This document shows positions 12,587 through 24,899 of a stretch of DNA of 64,000 bases, one piece after another. The DNA lies in assembly GCA_028023455.1 (NCBI GenBank), contig JAQFVV010000112.1, positions 1,242,001 through 1,306,000 of the forward strand, given 5' to 3'. Position 1 is the stretch's first letter, and each line of letters starts with the position of its first letter. The notes below the pieces were generated by a model. That model had not been told where the DNA came from and ran no database searches. It saw only the letters and a list, made by a program, of their open reading frames with translations. A program made the position numbers and the translations under genes. Source of the stretch: Epiperipatus broadwayi (lineage: Eukaryota; Onychophora; Udeonychophora; Euonychophora; Peripatidae).

Positions 12587-12700
12587 ATAATATACTTACA
12601 AGTAAATATTAAATTATGGGGCAAGTATTTGAGAGATATTATGATCCAAGCCAGTTGATGTGCTTAATTCATTTAAAATGCACCTTAAGTGTGATCAGCT

Positions 12701-12728
12701 TTTGTGTGTGTGTGTGTATATATATATT
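12701..12728. repeat. TG/TA microsatellite
   Basis: (TG)n running straight into (TA)n. Confidence 0.9.
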
Positions 12729-13202
12729 GTATTCATTCATTGAACTTGAGAGCATTAAATAATAGTTTTCAAGTTCAGTGTTATTTAAGAAAGAATGCAA
12801 CAACATAGAAAAATTACAAAAAAAAAAAGAAGATATGTTTGGTTTAATTCATAATAGTAAAAAAACATTTTGAGTGGGAAACATAGGATTATAAATGAAA
12901 TAGGAAATTGTTAATAGAAAATTTACTAATGTATTGGACAGATTGAAAGTGTGTATGATTTGTATTTTAGAAGTCAGCTCTCACTTTTATTAATGTAGTG
13001 AGATAGATGAGAATGATATAAATCGTGTACTATTAAGAGTATGAGGTTAACTATATTTTGGCTAAATTGTAGCCAAGTTACTGAAAACTATTGTTTGGGT
13101 GCATGTGAAGGAGAGTTATTTGATATTTGTAATTAACTTGATGTATTGCTCCAGAGATTAGTCAGTAGATTTTTTTAAAAAAAATTATGCTTCTTATTAG
13201 TG

Positions 13203-13275
13203 AAAGAGCTTGACACAGCAGTAAAGTGTGTGAAATTAGAATAATAGGTTTAAATTCATATGCAGCTGAGTTGAT
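13203..13275 (+). mobile_element. Possible tRNA-derived SINE head
   Basis: The sequence gacacagcagtaaagtgtgt looks like a decayed A-box region, and ggtttaaattcata about 25 bp later like a B box (consensus GGTTCRANTCC). Spacing suits a tRNA-type internal promoter, but I see no repeated body or tail. Low confidence. Confidence 0.3.
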
Positions 13276-13630
13276 GCTTGTAATGTGATTTTTAAGTTTG
13301 GAGCAGTTAAAACAATGTTAGTTAAATATATTTAACCAGTTCTTCAATAAATATGAGGTTTATTATTTTCAAAATATAAATCATTTTTAAATTTATTTAT
13401 TCATTGCTTAGTAACCTGGATGTAAATTAGAATTGTTTATATCTAAATGGTCATGATGATTTAGAAAGATAAAAGAAACAAAAGATGAAGATCCCCTTAT
13501 ATTGAAAGGTGTTTTATAGAAATTAGACTGGATTGTTTTATTGAATATCTAAAGAAAAATGTAGATTAGAGGTTTAAATGATTAATATTCAATTTGTATA
13601 TAAATCAAAAGATATTTGTAAAATTAGTCT

Positions 13631-13650
13631 TTTTTTTTTTTTTTTTTTTG
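13631..13650. repeat. Long poly(T) tract
   Basis: About 20 consecutive T in an AT-rich context, immediately upstream of the LINE remnant. Confidence 0.9.
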
Positions 13651-13744
13651 TGAAAGAAATAAGTTTTGGAGAGAAGTAAGCAATTAATATTGTCTAGTAT
13701 TTAAATAAATTAGTAAATACAATTTAATTGTGATAAGAAAAGAG

Positions 13745-14450
13745 GTATCATTTAAAGAAAGGTCTTTATATCAGTTTTGCTGATGATATTAAATGAGATT
13801 GATAAAATTTCATGAGACTTTGGGTAGAAATAAAAACAACTAAAACTAAAGCAATAATCTCAGATAAAGCTGATAAGTTAATGTTAAATGAAAAATTCTA
13901 GATTGTTGTTAGTGCTTTTGAATATTTATGAAAATTTAGCTAATAGTTGAAGAAACACCGATAAAGTTAACTGTTAATAAATACAATGGCTAAATAAGCT
14001 TTTATGAGATTAATAATTTATTTTATGCCTGCTAAAGTTTAAAAAGGCTTCATACTTACAGTTTGCAAAGAATCAGTTGATGAGAAAAAGAGATAAGAAA
14101 GATTGGAGATTATTGGTATGAGAGTTTGGAGAGTAGATAAGGTAAATTGAAAATAGCAATTAGGAACATATAGAGAGAGAATAATTGAAATGAGATTATT
14201 TATTGGAGAAATTAAATTACAAAATGGGAGAATTATTTGATTCAACAAATGTTTTAGATATCAAGAAATTATGAAAGACATGTTAGAAGGGTTTGAGGAG
14301 AATAAGGGTTGACAGGTAAAAGAGGAAACAATTTGATTATTGTTGTAAAAGTTTGTAGCTTTAAGTGATTGGAAAATAGAATGATGGTTAGAAAGTCTTA
14401 TGAGGATAATTTTTAGATTGGTGTGTGATACTGATTTTTTGTCAGGTAAC
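13745..14450 (+). pseudogene. Decayed non-LTR retrotransposon (LINE) RT C-terminal region
   Basis: The forward frame through 13,776 reads FADDI (the RT catalytic box), then in the same frame, beyond several stops, WVEIKTTKTKAIIS (matching the GLxINxxKTKxM block), FEYL (the FxYLG block) and INTMAK.AFMRL (the RIxxAxxAFxxL block). Further on come ERLEIIGMRVWR and KDMLEGFEENKG, which align with the ferrEMwxWRRM and lkdMieGxxEGkRgRGR blocks of LINE ORF2 C-termini. Motif order and spacing are those of a LINE polymerase, but FADD-to-KTK is only 22 codons, shorter than usual, so a deletion is likely. Many stops: non-functional. The endonuclease and upstream RT are missing. Confidence 0.7.
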
Positions 14451-14662
14451 TAATGCTCTTACTACAATAAATTAAAATGTATTATAGTGGAGTAGAAATT
14501 AATAATCAAGTGAATGGTGTAATTCACTTTGATTGTAACTTAAGATTGCATAATAATTTTATCAAATGATGCAAGTTGTTAAATGTGTATATGTATATAA
14601 ACACTATTACTGTTTTTGATTTTAACCCTGAAGTAATTACATACCTTTTTTTTCTTATCCAG

Positions 14663-14774
14663 CTTCCAGTCATGTTGAAAGCCAGCCTTCTGTACATACT
14701 GATTTATCAAACAGCCTTCAAAGTTCGCATGAAGTTTCACCCATCCCACTACTTTTTTCCAAGTGGGGAGGCAG
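14663..14774 (+). CDS. Candidate internal coding exon (Ser-rich, unidentified gene)
   Basis: A 112-bp island of balanced base composition in AT-rich DNA. It is preceded by a pyrimidine tract (cctttttttttcttatccag, acceptor AG at 14,661-14,662) and ends at ggcag|gtaaat (donor GT at 14,775-14,776). The frame starting at 14,665 is open across it, gives a polar peptide (SSHVESQPSVHTDLSNSLQ...) and meets TAA right at the donor, as expected for an internal exon. The frame starting at 14,663 is also open but hydrophobic and runs on through both splice sites, so I favour the first. A second acceptor AG at 14,668-14,669 would shorten the exon by 7 bp. I do not recognise the protein. If real, the surrounding DNA is intron. 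Confidence 0.45.
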
Positions 14775-14829
14775 GTAAATCATTTATACTGATTTCAATG
14801 TACACTAAAATTTCCATCAAAATATAAAT

Positions 14830-15360
14830 AAATAATTGGGATATTATGCCAAAAACAATTGAAATCAATCAAATTTGTGGTTTTATAGACCTACACAATA
14901 AGATAAATTTGTAAGATTGTAATCCATCATCTAATCCAAAAATTCAAACTATTCTTCTCCATATATACTTATATTTCATGAACACATTCATCAGGTGATT
15001 TAGGGCTTTGCACACTTGATGTTCACTTTAAAAATGAACCAATTACATACATTTACTATAATTAATGCAATGTTTGAGCTCCTGTTTTTAAGTAAATATC
15101 AATTGGTCAAGCCTCTTGTACACTTGACAAAGTTTATTATCCCCAAATTATCCTGCCTCAACATTTGATTGCATGACAAATCGGCATACATTTTAACACT
15201 CTCAATATATCAAATAACTTTTCATCACATGGACATATATGCACTTATAATCACTGTACACATCATTATATGTACTTCTCATCAATATTTAATATAAAAA
15301 ATATTTCATACGTATTTTTTTACTAATAATTTTTTCATCATACTTGATTTTTTTATTTAT
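14830..15360. other. AT-rich non-coding stretch
   Basis: No gene or element boundary. It may form the outer left part of the palindromic element centred at 15.8 kb, but I could not align it with confidence. Confidence 0.35.
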
Positions 15361-16062
15361 AAGTAATAAATCTTTTTTTTTTAGCAAGTAAATAATGTAA
15401 ACTGAAACTCTGTAAAAGGAACTTTTATTTACTAGACAAATAATAACAAAGAAATGAAACGTTTGTAATATTGAAACATGAATACAGATAAGAAAAACGA
15501 TGTCTTTGCAACTTTTCAATTCTCTTTATTTTTTCGTTGGGCGTTTCCAAATAATTATATGAACTTTTTATCACCATAAAAGAAAAAGAACATTAAAAAA
15601 GTGTTCACAATTAGTATCATGTGGCTAGAAATTTAGAACAATTATAAATAAGTCTAATCTTGACAGAAGAAACAAACAAATTTCATACTGAAATAAATTG
15701 CAATCCTTAATTAATATTCACCAAAATATAAAATAACAAACCAATTTTCTTTAAAAAACTTGTTTTTTAATTATTATGACTATATGAATTTTAATTTCAA
15801 GAGCAACGTTTCGACTATTTACATCCTTATTAAAATTCATATAGTCATAATAATTAAAAAACAAGTTTTTTAAAGAAAATTGGTTTGTTATTTTATATTT
15901 TGGTGAATATTGTTTATACTGACTATTTTTTAAAGAAAAAAGAAGTTCAAGATTAAAATTTATGCTATTCAATCCTTAATTATAAAAAGTAAAAAAAAGT
16001 TTCCTAATTACAGAGTTTCAATTTATGTTGTTTATTTGCAAAAAAAATCGTTTATTAATTAC
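15361..16062. repeat. Nested palindromic element
   Basis: An outer inverted pair, 15,361-15,425 and 15,998-16,062 (shared core cagagtttca.ttta and gtttattt.c), encloses the perfect hairpin at 15,713-15,911. The outer pair is diverged whereas the inner pair is identical, so the inner hairpin is younger or homogenised. Confidence 0.6.
15713..15911. repeat. Perfect 82-bp-arm hairpin with 35-bp loop
   Basis: Arms 15,713-15,794 and 15,830-15,911 are exact reverse complements by eye over 82 bp. The loop (15,795-15,829) contains gcaacgtttcgac. The 13-mer caatccttaatta flanks the structure at 15,701-15,713 and 15,970-15,982, the left copy abutting the arm and the right one about 58 bp away. There is no coding capacity. 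Confidence 0.9.
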
Positions 16063-17059
16063 AAAAAAAAATTACTTAATAAATAAATATTTTACATAAT
16101 ATTAAAATATTGCATCATAATTTTGATTATTGATAAAGATTGTGAAGATTTGTACTGTCATTAAAAGTGCACATGATCATGTGATGAAATGTCATATGAT
16201 ATATTGAACATGATAAAATGTCTTGTGATGAAATGCAATAACTCTCTAAAATACCTATTTAATGAGTGAGAAGTAGTATGAATTTTTAAGGTAGGTGATT
16301 TTAAAAAGTCAACATCTACTGAAGAGTATGCTATAAAGTAGGCAAATCTGATTGGTTATTAATAAATAATATACATTCTACTTTTACTCTCTAAATATGC
16401 TTCAATATTTCTTCCATAGTATTGCTAAATGATTCACCAGATAAGCATTGTTATATAAAAATCCTTTAAAGATAGATATTGCTAAAATTCTTTCAGACTA
16501 AAATGTTATAACAGAAGTCTGTAACCATAGAAAAAAATAAGACACGTTGGGTATAATGAATCTTCTATTTGTTAAAAATGTCATTATTGTTTGTGAAATT
16601 ATATATACAAAATGTGAATGAGTGTTGAAAGCTGACATGTTAACTGTCGATGATAAGTATATTTTACCATATAAACTTTTTTCAAGCTAATATAGAGAAA
16701 TGTATCCAGTAGAATCCTTGTATCTACCATCTCAAAACCTGCTGATTCGTTTTCCACAGTTAAAATAAATAAACAAAAAAATAGAAACTACTAAAAAATG
16801 AAATTTTAATTTTTTATTTTACATTGGCAATGCAATTGCAAAATGTCACAAAAAAATGGCCAATCTTATTTTTACATTACCCGTAAATATGCTCTTAAAA
16901 TTTCCCAATTTAAAATCACTTAGGCATCATATCTATTGATGTTCATTATATGAAGAATAGAAAAGAAGAAATGTAAATTTTGTTTTTAATGATGTCTTAA
17001 TGTGCATATGTAATTTTTTAAATATTTGTATCATAGGCATGTAAATGGAACAAAAGTAT
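16063..17059. other. AT-rich non-coding stretch
   Basis: Nothing supported apart from a 14-bp palindrome (cacatgatcatgtg) at 16,170-16,183. Confidence 0.4.
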
Positions 17060-17202
17060 AAAATAAAATAAATAATAAAATGGCTTTATTGCTCAGTTCA
17101 TAATAAGTTTGAGTAGCAGAAGTGCCATAACTGTAATTAATCTGAGGATCTGATACTCCAGATTCTAACACTACACCACTGCATTAAACCACCAAGGCAT
17201 TA
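17060..17202 (-). mobile_element. tRNA-derived SINE, copy 3
   Basis: On the minus strand: ggtttaatgcagtggtgtag (A-box-like), then gatcctcagattaattacag (B-box region, matching gattgattccag of the other copies), ggcacttctgctactcaaac, and gcaataaagccatttta running into an A/T simple tail. This is the copy most nearly collinear with the 2.46-kb one and confirms the family boundaries. Confidence 0.75.
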
Positions 17203-18818
17203 AAGTCTCTAGATGTGTATTAAAAACTTATATACATAGTATGCAGTTTGTGTGTGAATTATTTTTGTTGATGTCTTAGATAATTTTTAAGTTAAATTGT
17301 ATTATAAGCATGTACATATTACGTACACATGTTGTTCATTTTTAGTGTTCATATGTATATCTTATAAATATACGCTGTTATAGTATTCTCCTTTTTTGCT
17401 GTTTTGGCTAATGTCTTTGTGTGTATATCAATTTAAAGAGGAACTATGTTATAGATTTGTTCATTGCTTTTGGTTATAACCTCAGATTTTATGCATCTAC
17501 AAAGAGGAAGAGATTTAGAATCAAATGACGTAGATATTAATGTTCTCTATAATCACTAATATGTGTATATTTTTATTGCTATGAATGAATTTTTAGCAAA
17601 TATAAACGAATAATAAGGTATTGAACATATTAAATTATTTATTCTAAGAAATAAATTTGGGAATTAACTTTATTTAAAAAAAGGAAAGCCTTTCCCAAAC
17701 AGCATGAATAAAAAAAGTAAGCTGAATGACCACTACTTTATGCCGAAGGAAAAACAAGAATGATTCTGGAAAGCTGAAGTTTGAAATAATCCTACTTTGG
17801 TGCTTGAGAACATTTTTTTTTTTGTATATGAAGTAATAAATAAATGACATATACATGCATAATTATAAATTATGTAAAAGAAAATATGTATATATTATTT
17901 GGAAATCATAGCAATTAAAAAAGTAGACCAAAAAAATATGAATACTATAATTAGTCATTTCTTATTGTAGCTTTAACTACTTTTAGTCCATTTCATTTAT
18001 AATGTTTGCCAGGTATTTTTTTTCATTATGTAAGTCATAAAATTTTGCACATAAATATAAGTAATTGTTCATTAAGAAAAAATCAGTCTCATCTGGGGCT
18101 ATTTTTTTCTGTATGATTCCATGTGACATGAATTGATTCTACTAAGCATTACTAAATAATTTTGAATAAAACATGAGTGCTATTTCAGAATTTTTTCCTT
18201 GGAAATATAACAATCAGTAAAATAATAACTATCTTACATATAATGAGACCACAATATCTATGATTTTTGGTTTCAAGGTTGCCATAGATACTCACAATCT
18301 TTGAACAATATGAAATGCTATATGCTTTCAACACTTAAACATTGCTGGTATTAACATGTATATACTGTAAGTATATACATAGTTATAATACAAATTAATC
18401 AAAAAATTATTTCTGTATTCGATGCACATTAAGATATTAACAAATGTAATCAGTAATTGAAACATATTTGATTTCAGTAAATATTTGACATGTTTTTTAT
18501 GAATGTGCTTTTGTTACAGACTTCATAAAAAAAAATATTTTAAAATAATTATATCTGTTAAAAACTGGATCAAATCTTAAAAAAAAAAATTTAGAACACA
18601 AAATTACATATATTAGTAAAATAATTTTAATTATATTTTTAAAGTTAGATATACACTTGAAGATATCAACAAAATAAAGCTACAAATCTTTATATTTTGC
18701 ATTTTCTTTATGATGAAAATCAGTAATATTAAAATACAAAAGATTATAGTATTTAAATGGTATTGAATTCATTGCTGATAATTTTAAGAACACTTGCTTT
18801 TATAGAGAGTATCAATTC
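17203..18818. other. AT-rich non-coding stretch
   Basis: No gene supported. A small imperfect palindrome (tatatactgtaagtatata) lies around 18,359-18,377. The frame at 17,674-17,856 (minus) lacks features. Confidence 0.4.
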
Positions 18819-18889
18819 TTGTGATGACACTCGATATGGCAGTTTGTGGTTGCAGTACCAAGAGATTGCACTATGAGTGTGATGACTAA
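18819..18889 (+). ncRNA. Candidate pre-miRNA-like hairpin
   Basis: A 71-nt imperfect hairpin, isolated and clearly less AT-rich than its surroundings. The 5' arm (about 18,821-18,850) pairs with the 3' arm (about 18,857-18,886) through ACACTC/GAGTGT, ATA/TAT, GCAGTTT/AGATTGC with G-U pairs, and TGGT/ACCA, closing on a 6-nt loop; small symmetric internal loops interrupt it, as in microRNA precursors. The 3' arm contains ATTGCAC (18,865-18,871), the seed of the miR-25/92 family, but what follows does not match miR-92. The loop is small for a canonical precursor, and expression cannot be judged from sequence. The opposite strand could also fold. Confidence 0.35.
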
Positions 18890-21800
18890 TTTATAATTTT
18901 TTTTATTTTAGTATCTTATATTGTTTGAAACATAAGTAGATGAATCAGCAGGTTTAAGACAGTGTTTTCAGGAACCTCACTACATAACAAAAGTTTTATT
19001 TAAATAATGCATAGAAAAAGTTCTTATTGGGAAATAACTTATTGTATCTAAATATTACTAAATTCTCTAGAACAACAACAACAAAAAACTCTCAATATAG
19101 AATATTTAATACAGTAATAAACATATTAAGTCTGACAAAACTAATCAGTTGACCTTCAGTTGTAAGATTTATTTTCAATGTTTTCTATAAAAATTAAATT
19201 ATATGAAAACAATTTGAAAGTTTGCACTAAGATGGCTCAGAAATATATTTACCCAACCTTTTTATTTTTATCTATTAGCTTCCAACTACCATGAAACATA
19301 TATATTTATTAGTTTTAATGGTTTATGTATTGTACCCTTCAATTAATATTTATAAATAATCCTCCGGCTAAGCTCTGATCTTTATATATCAAGAAATAAG
19401 TTGTGATTATATCTTAAGATAATTTCTATCATTAGACTAGCTCAAAATTTAATAATTAATAATATATGGTTTGTTTAAATATATAAATAAGTAATATAAT
19501 AATAATGAGACATTTAGCGAAAGGTAGAGCAGTTGGTAAACATTGAAAATATCTCCCTAAGGCCATAATTTCAATGGCATAAGAACACTATCCCCCTAAA
19601 TTCAAATAATAATATAAATCTATAGTACTCTTACGACTTTGAAATACATTAAATAACTTAAATATAATATTAATTAATTGTAATTCCTATTATGGAAATA
19701 TATAATCTCAGATTCTATACAATAAAATTAGCAAATTAATTGAAAAATCCTGTAGCTAAACGTGATGAGGGATTTTGCATCATACCCAACTATACCTCAT
19801 CAATAATAATAATAATAAAATATAATATTCCTTCACTTAATCTAATTAATAATTTGTACTATATTTATTATTTAATAATAAGGTCATATATAATAATAAT
19901 AATCCAATTCTTTATTTCTCATGTGGCATGATAAATTTATGGTACAATCTGAATAATATGACAATAAGGAAAATGTGTTTAATTTATGTGGCAACAATTT
20001 GAATAATTAATTATGACTAAATTATATTGTAATGGTGAAGTAATTTCAGTATCTTATTCTGAATAATAATCATAATCTAAATAAATTCATATCATTTATT
20101 ATGTGCAAAATATTTTATGTTTTTAATCCTAAATTCTGTGGATCAGAATTTGTGAAAGTGAATAGATCAATCAATAACACTGACAAAGATTTTTATAAAA
20201 AAATTAACAAATTTATTCTAGTTAACAAAATTAAATTTATACAATAAATCCACTAAAGCTAACAAATATAATACTAAATTCTAAAAATTATACATAAAAA
20301 TAATTAGATGACCCACTACCAAAATAGAAAAATCACAAATGTGTAAGCCTTCACTTTAGCTTAGTAATCATAAATAAAGGTCCAAAATTTCAATATTTAC
20401 TTCTCAAAATTATGTTAAATTCATTATCAATTAAATAAATAAAATAGTATTATTTCTTTATTTCATGAAATATAAAATAAGATGTTTTATATAATATTTT
20501 AATTAGACAAAATATAGTCTGGGTTCGTTTTACATTCATAAAATATAAGTCAGTGAAATAATATTTATTCATGTACTAAAATACTTTGCTTGGTACCACC
20601 CTTAAGTATTTATTATATGTTTTGCATGTTAAAAAATAAAATAAAATAAATAAGCATTCATCACATTCCTCATTCTGATGTTTCTTGTAAAATATGCAAG
20701 ATATGAGTGATTTTATGAAAAAAATTGAAAATATCATAAATATTAAAAATATTAGGAATAGTCACGATTCTTTTATCATTTTCATAATTAGTATTAAGTA
20801 TCCAAGATCATTTGTACTTCAACTTAATTCAAAACCTATCTTGCCATCTAATTTAAAACAATTTATCATTCTAAGTTTTTTCATTATTTTACTGTCAGAA
20901 TACTAAATTCTATGATGCATAACCAATGAAATTAAGATAGCGATACAATGTATAGGATATGAAGGAATAACTAGAGTAATGACTCAATAGTATAAAAAAA
21001 TAAATTCACACATTCACATGGAAAGCACTTATAGACTATAAAAATACAAATAACCAACACTGTCCATGGAAATAAAATAAATAATACAGGACTTAGTTAA
21101 TTGTATCTGTACAATAATTACTTCGATAAAATATAGGCTAATCTTCTTATCTTCTTGACATACCCTAAAATATACACATCCAGAGTTCATTTCTTACTCC
21201 CCTGTCCACTATCATGTAAAATTCCATATAGATTTAAAACAATCCACATTCTGAAATAAACTGAATGATTATTCCCAATAATAAACAAAACTAGCATATT
21301 AGTTAATCAAACTATGAATATTTTAAGAAATGGTTTCAAAATGACTTTAATAAAAATAATATATCATGAATATTCATATGTTTTAAAATAAATGTAATAG
21401 CATGTTATTTTGAAAAAGTTAATAAAATTATAAATAATTAATAAAGTCATAATTAACTTTACCATAAAATATATGCATAATTACAATTTATAGCTTATAT
21501 TATTCATTAAAATTTGTATGGGTTATTAATTCACACATCCTTATCTCCATTCATTCCTTGAGCATAAAATAAATATTTAAATCCCAAGTATTTTCAAAAG
21601 TATATCATATAATATCAATAATAATTAAAATTACCTAAGTGATTAAACAGTATTATAATCACATTTGATGTCTTCTGTTTTTCCAGTACATAGCAATGAT
21701 AAATCATAAATTTTATTCATACAACATCCATTATAAAACATCCTATTTTAAAAAAAAATGTTTTCAAAGTTTTAAAATTGTTAATTTATTCTAAAGATTA

Positions 21801-24539
21801 AAATTATTATAAGCAAAATGTTTATTAGTTCAAGTTTATCTAAGATAAAATATAAAATAAGTCTTAATTCTAATGTTAATCTTTTTTAGAATTAATAAAT
21901 AAAAAACTAATAATAAAATGTCCAAGTTATGAATTTTCTTCCTAAAAGTCCTTCATTAAAATACTGCTGACAAGTTGGGGTATAATGACTTGTCCTGTTG
22001 TTATGACAACTATCTTTTGTTCACAGTTATTCTTTCTCCCAACTCTCTCCTCCTCTGCATGTACATTAACAATAAATAAATCCCAGTCGACTTTAAATCT
22101 TGAAAAATCATAAAAAATTATTTTTCATCCAGTCATGAAAAAGTATTTACAGTCTCTATCTGAAACTTATCTTTGGGATGAATATAATTTGTTCAATAAT
22201 ATTTTAAATATCAATTTAAAACAAGTCATCCATTCCCTCCATGCATGTATGTATGTACCCAATTTATTCGCGACAGATGCATCATCCTTGGCAAAATCCA
22301 CTGAACTTATAATTCCAAGATAAACAGACGAATTCACATTTTTGCATTATTATTCAATAAGGCACAATAAAAATATAATAGATGAGTTTTAGTTTCAATA
22401 TTAAATGTTATTTATCCTCCATAATATTCTCTTTCAATAAGCTTTTTTTTTAAAAAAAAAAAATGTAGCAAATAAACAACAGTTATTATATTAAAATATT
22501 CACATCTTATATATCGTGTTTCAGCAATTATATTTTTTCATAGTTTATCTCCAAAATTTCTTACTACATAAGTCCAAATAAATATTTGTTTTAAAGATAA
22601 ACATTATTAAGTCATAAATATTAGACAATAATAATAAATAGTTTGAGAACAATAAACTGATTTATCTCTAATGTCTTTTATAAATGAAAAGCAATTTATA
22701 CTTTAATCGTCTCTTTAAAGATATCATGTTACTATAATGTCTCTTTAAAACTATTAAATTTATTAATTCAGACATTATTATTATAGATATTATATTCCTA
22801 GAGAATAACTATTTATAACTTTGACGTATTCTAGAACAAAAGATATTTAAATCCTTTCACCATCTTAGTATGAACATGCTTCCATATATCCTTTGGCTTT
22901 TGGTCACGAATTCACTGACACATTTGACTATAAGTTCCTGCTCCATAAGTTAATAATGAATCCTAATTAAGCTTTTGAATAGTTTACTGATAGGAAATTT
23001 AAATTGGTTTATCCACACATACTGAAGAACTAAATATTATTTTTTTATATATACTTTAAACTTTATAAAATAATATTTTAAAATTTGTAAAAAATTTACT
23101 ATTAGGTTTTACTATATTACAAGCCTATAGTAATATAATTACACACTATAATTATTATAATATTACATATAATAATAATATACTGGTCTATTTATATTCA
23201 GCTCTATTAAGAGATTTGATTGAATGAATATAGTCAGACAAATAAACTAATTTACGTATTACTTAAATTTGATAGTTTTAAAATTGAAAATAAAATAATG
23301 ATTCATCATTTAAATAAAAAATAAAATTTTTAATATCTAATTTACTTATAATTCTATCAATCAAACAAAAACATTTTTTAAATTATAAGAAAATATTTAA
23401 TTTAATGTAACAATTTTAGTCTACATTTGTTATTTTAAAATATCTTTAAAAAGCAACTTAAATATTGTTCTACATTTATTTTATAATGTTCAAATGTCCC
23501 CATTTTATTAATAATTTTAGAAAGTAATTAAAACTTTCTTTAAATTCATGTAAGCATTATACACATACTGCCAGTCATGTGATAAGCTGTATCAGACATT
23601 AATGTTGCAATTTTGAAACTTACTGTCTGAAATTAATTTAAATGAATATTTAATTAAAAAAAACTGTACATAATATGAAATATTAATATAATACTGAAAT
23701 TTAATATTTTTGTATGACAATAAATAAAATTGAAACATTTGATATACCACAAAACATTAAGAACTTTAATAAACAATTATTAAATAGTTTAAACTTACTT
23801 TAAGAATAGTTTTAATATTTTATTCAAAAATATTCAATTATATTGTAAACCACTGATTTTATAATATTTATTAAATAGAATACTAAATATATTTTTCAAG
23901 TATAGTTAATATCAACCTATTTTGCTTCTGAAATATTAAATTATTCTCTTATTTTATAATTTTGATAGAATGGTTTTAAAATATTTTATGATTACTTATG
24001 GACTCATTTAAACAAGTTCAAGTCCCTTTAAATCATTATAGTTACAATTATAATTTTTACAACTACCTTAATTTAAAATTTAAAAAATTGGCCTTCTTCA
24101 GCATACCTACCCATAACAAAAAGGTGCAATATATATATAAAATTTAAATCAAACTTGACATAAAACTAAAAATTTAAGTATAGTATATATAGAATTTTCA
24201 TATATAATAAATATATCATTTGAGTGAGGAAGGAAATGGGGTTCAAAAGCACACTCATTTGAAAAAATTTTCTGGTGAGATTTATTCTGTATTTATTCTT
24301 GTATAAAATATTATTTTGTATTAGTTAATATAGGTATGTCTTGACTTCTTACACATTATTTTTTTTTTCAATCAATTTAAGTTATAATCATGATGCCAGA
24401 TTTCTTCTACATACTTTTTTTTATTATCTTATATCATTTAATTTTTATTCTATGCATCATATATTCTCTTTTTTTTTTTTTATCTTTGAATAGAAGTCGG
24501 TCTGCAAAGTTTTTTTCAAATTGATCACTTGTGTTTATT
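18890..24539. other. Long AT-rich stretch without recognisable genes
   Basis: About 5.6 kb of extremely AT-rich DNA full of A/T runs and short TAA/ATT repeats. Open frames at 19,740, 20,694 and 22,135 (+) are short and composition-driven. A weak tRNA-A-box-like string (ttagcgaaaggtagagcagt) at about 19,514-19,533 may be a SINE relic. A less AT-rich patch at 21,960-22,070 could not be assigned. Confidence 0.45.
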
Positions 24540-24890
24540 CATATATTATTAATATATACTAGTATCTATATTCCTATAATTATATTATAAACAATTCATA
24601 GTTGTTTTATATAATAATATTCCATTATTCATAATCATTTTTATAAAATATGTGTAAGGTTTTATTATCTATATCTGATTATTCTTAAACAATTTTTAGT
24701 TATTTTTATGATAATAGCATATGTAATATTATAGTGTTTATAGTGATTATTGTAATTGCTATAGATTACTATCTATACTTATATGATTATACTATAAACA
24801 ATTCACAGTTGTTTTTGTGATAGCAGCATACAAAATACTATAAACTATTTATAGTTACTTTCATGATTAAAAAAACACATGTACAATGTT
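24540..24890 (+). repeat. Diverged tandem array, roughly 110-155 bp period (left part)
   Basis: Recurring phrase: gattat..taattgctat.gatta, then atgattata.tataaacaatt, then a tgttttta.gata block, then ata.tattatagt.tttatagtta. Two to three copies here; the array resumes at 26.5 kb after other insertions. Confidence 0.6.
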
Positions 24891-24899
24891 CACATTGTA

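Noticed and set aside
14576-14827. 83-codon open frame spanning the candidate exon
   Set aside because: It runs through both splice sites and is hydrophobic; the alternative frame, which stops at the donor, fits an exon better.
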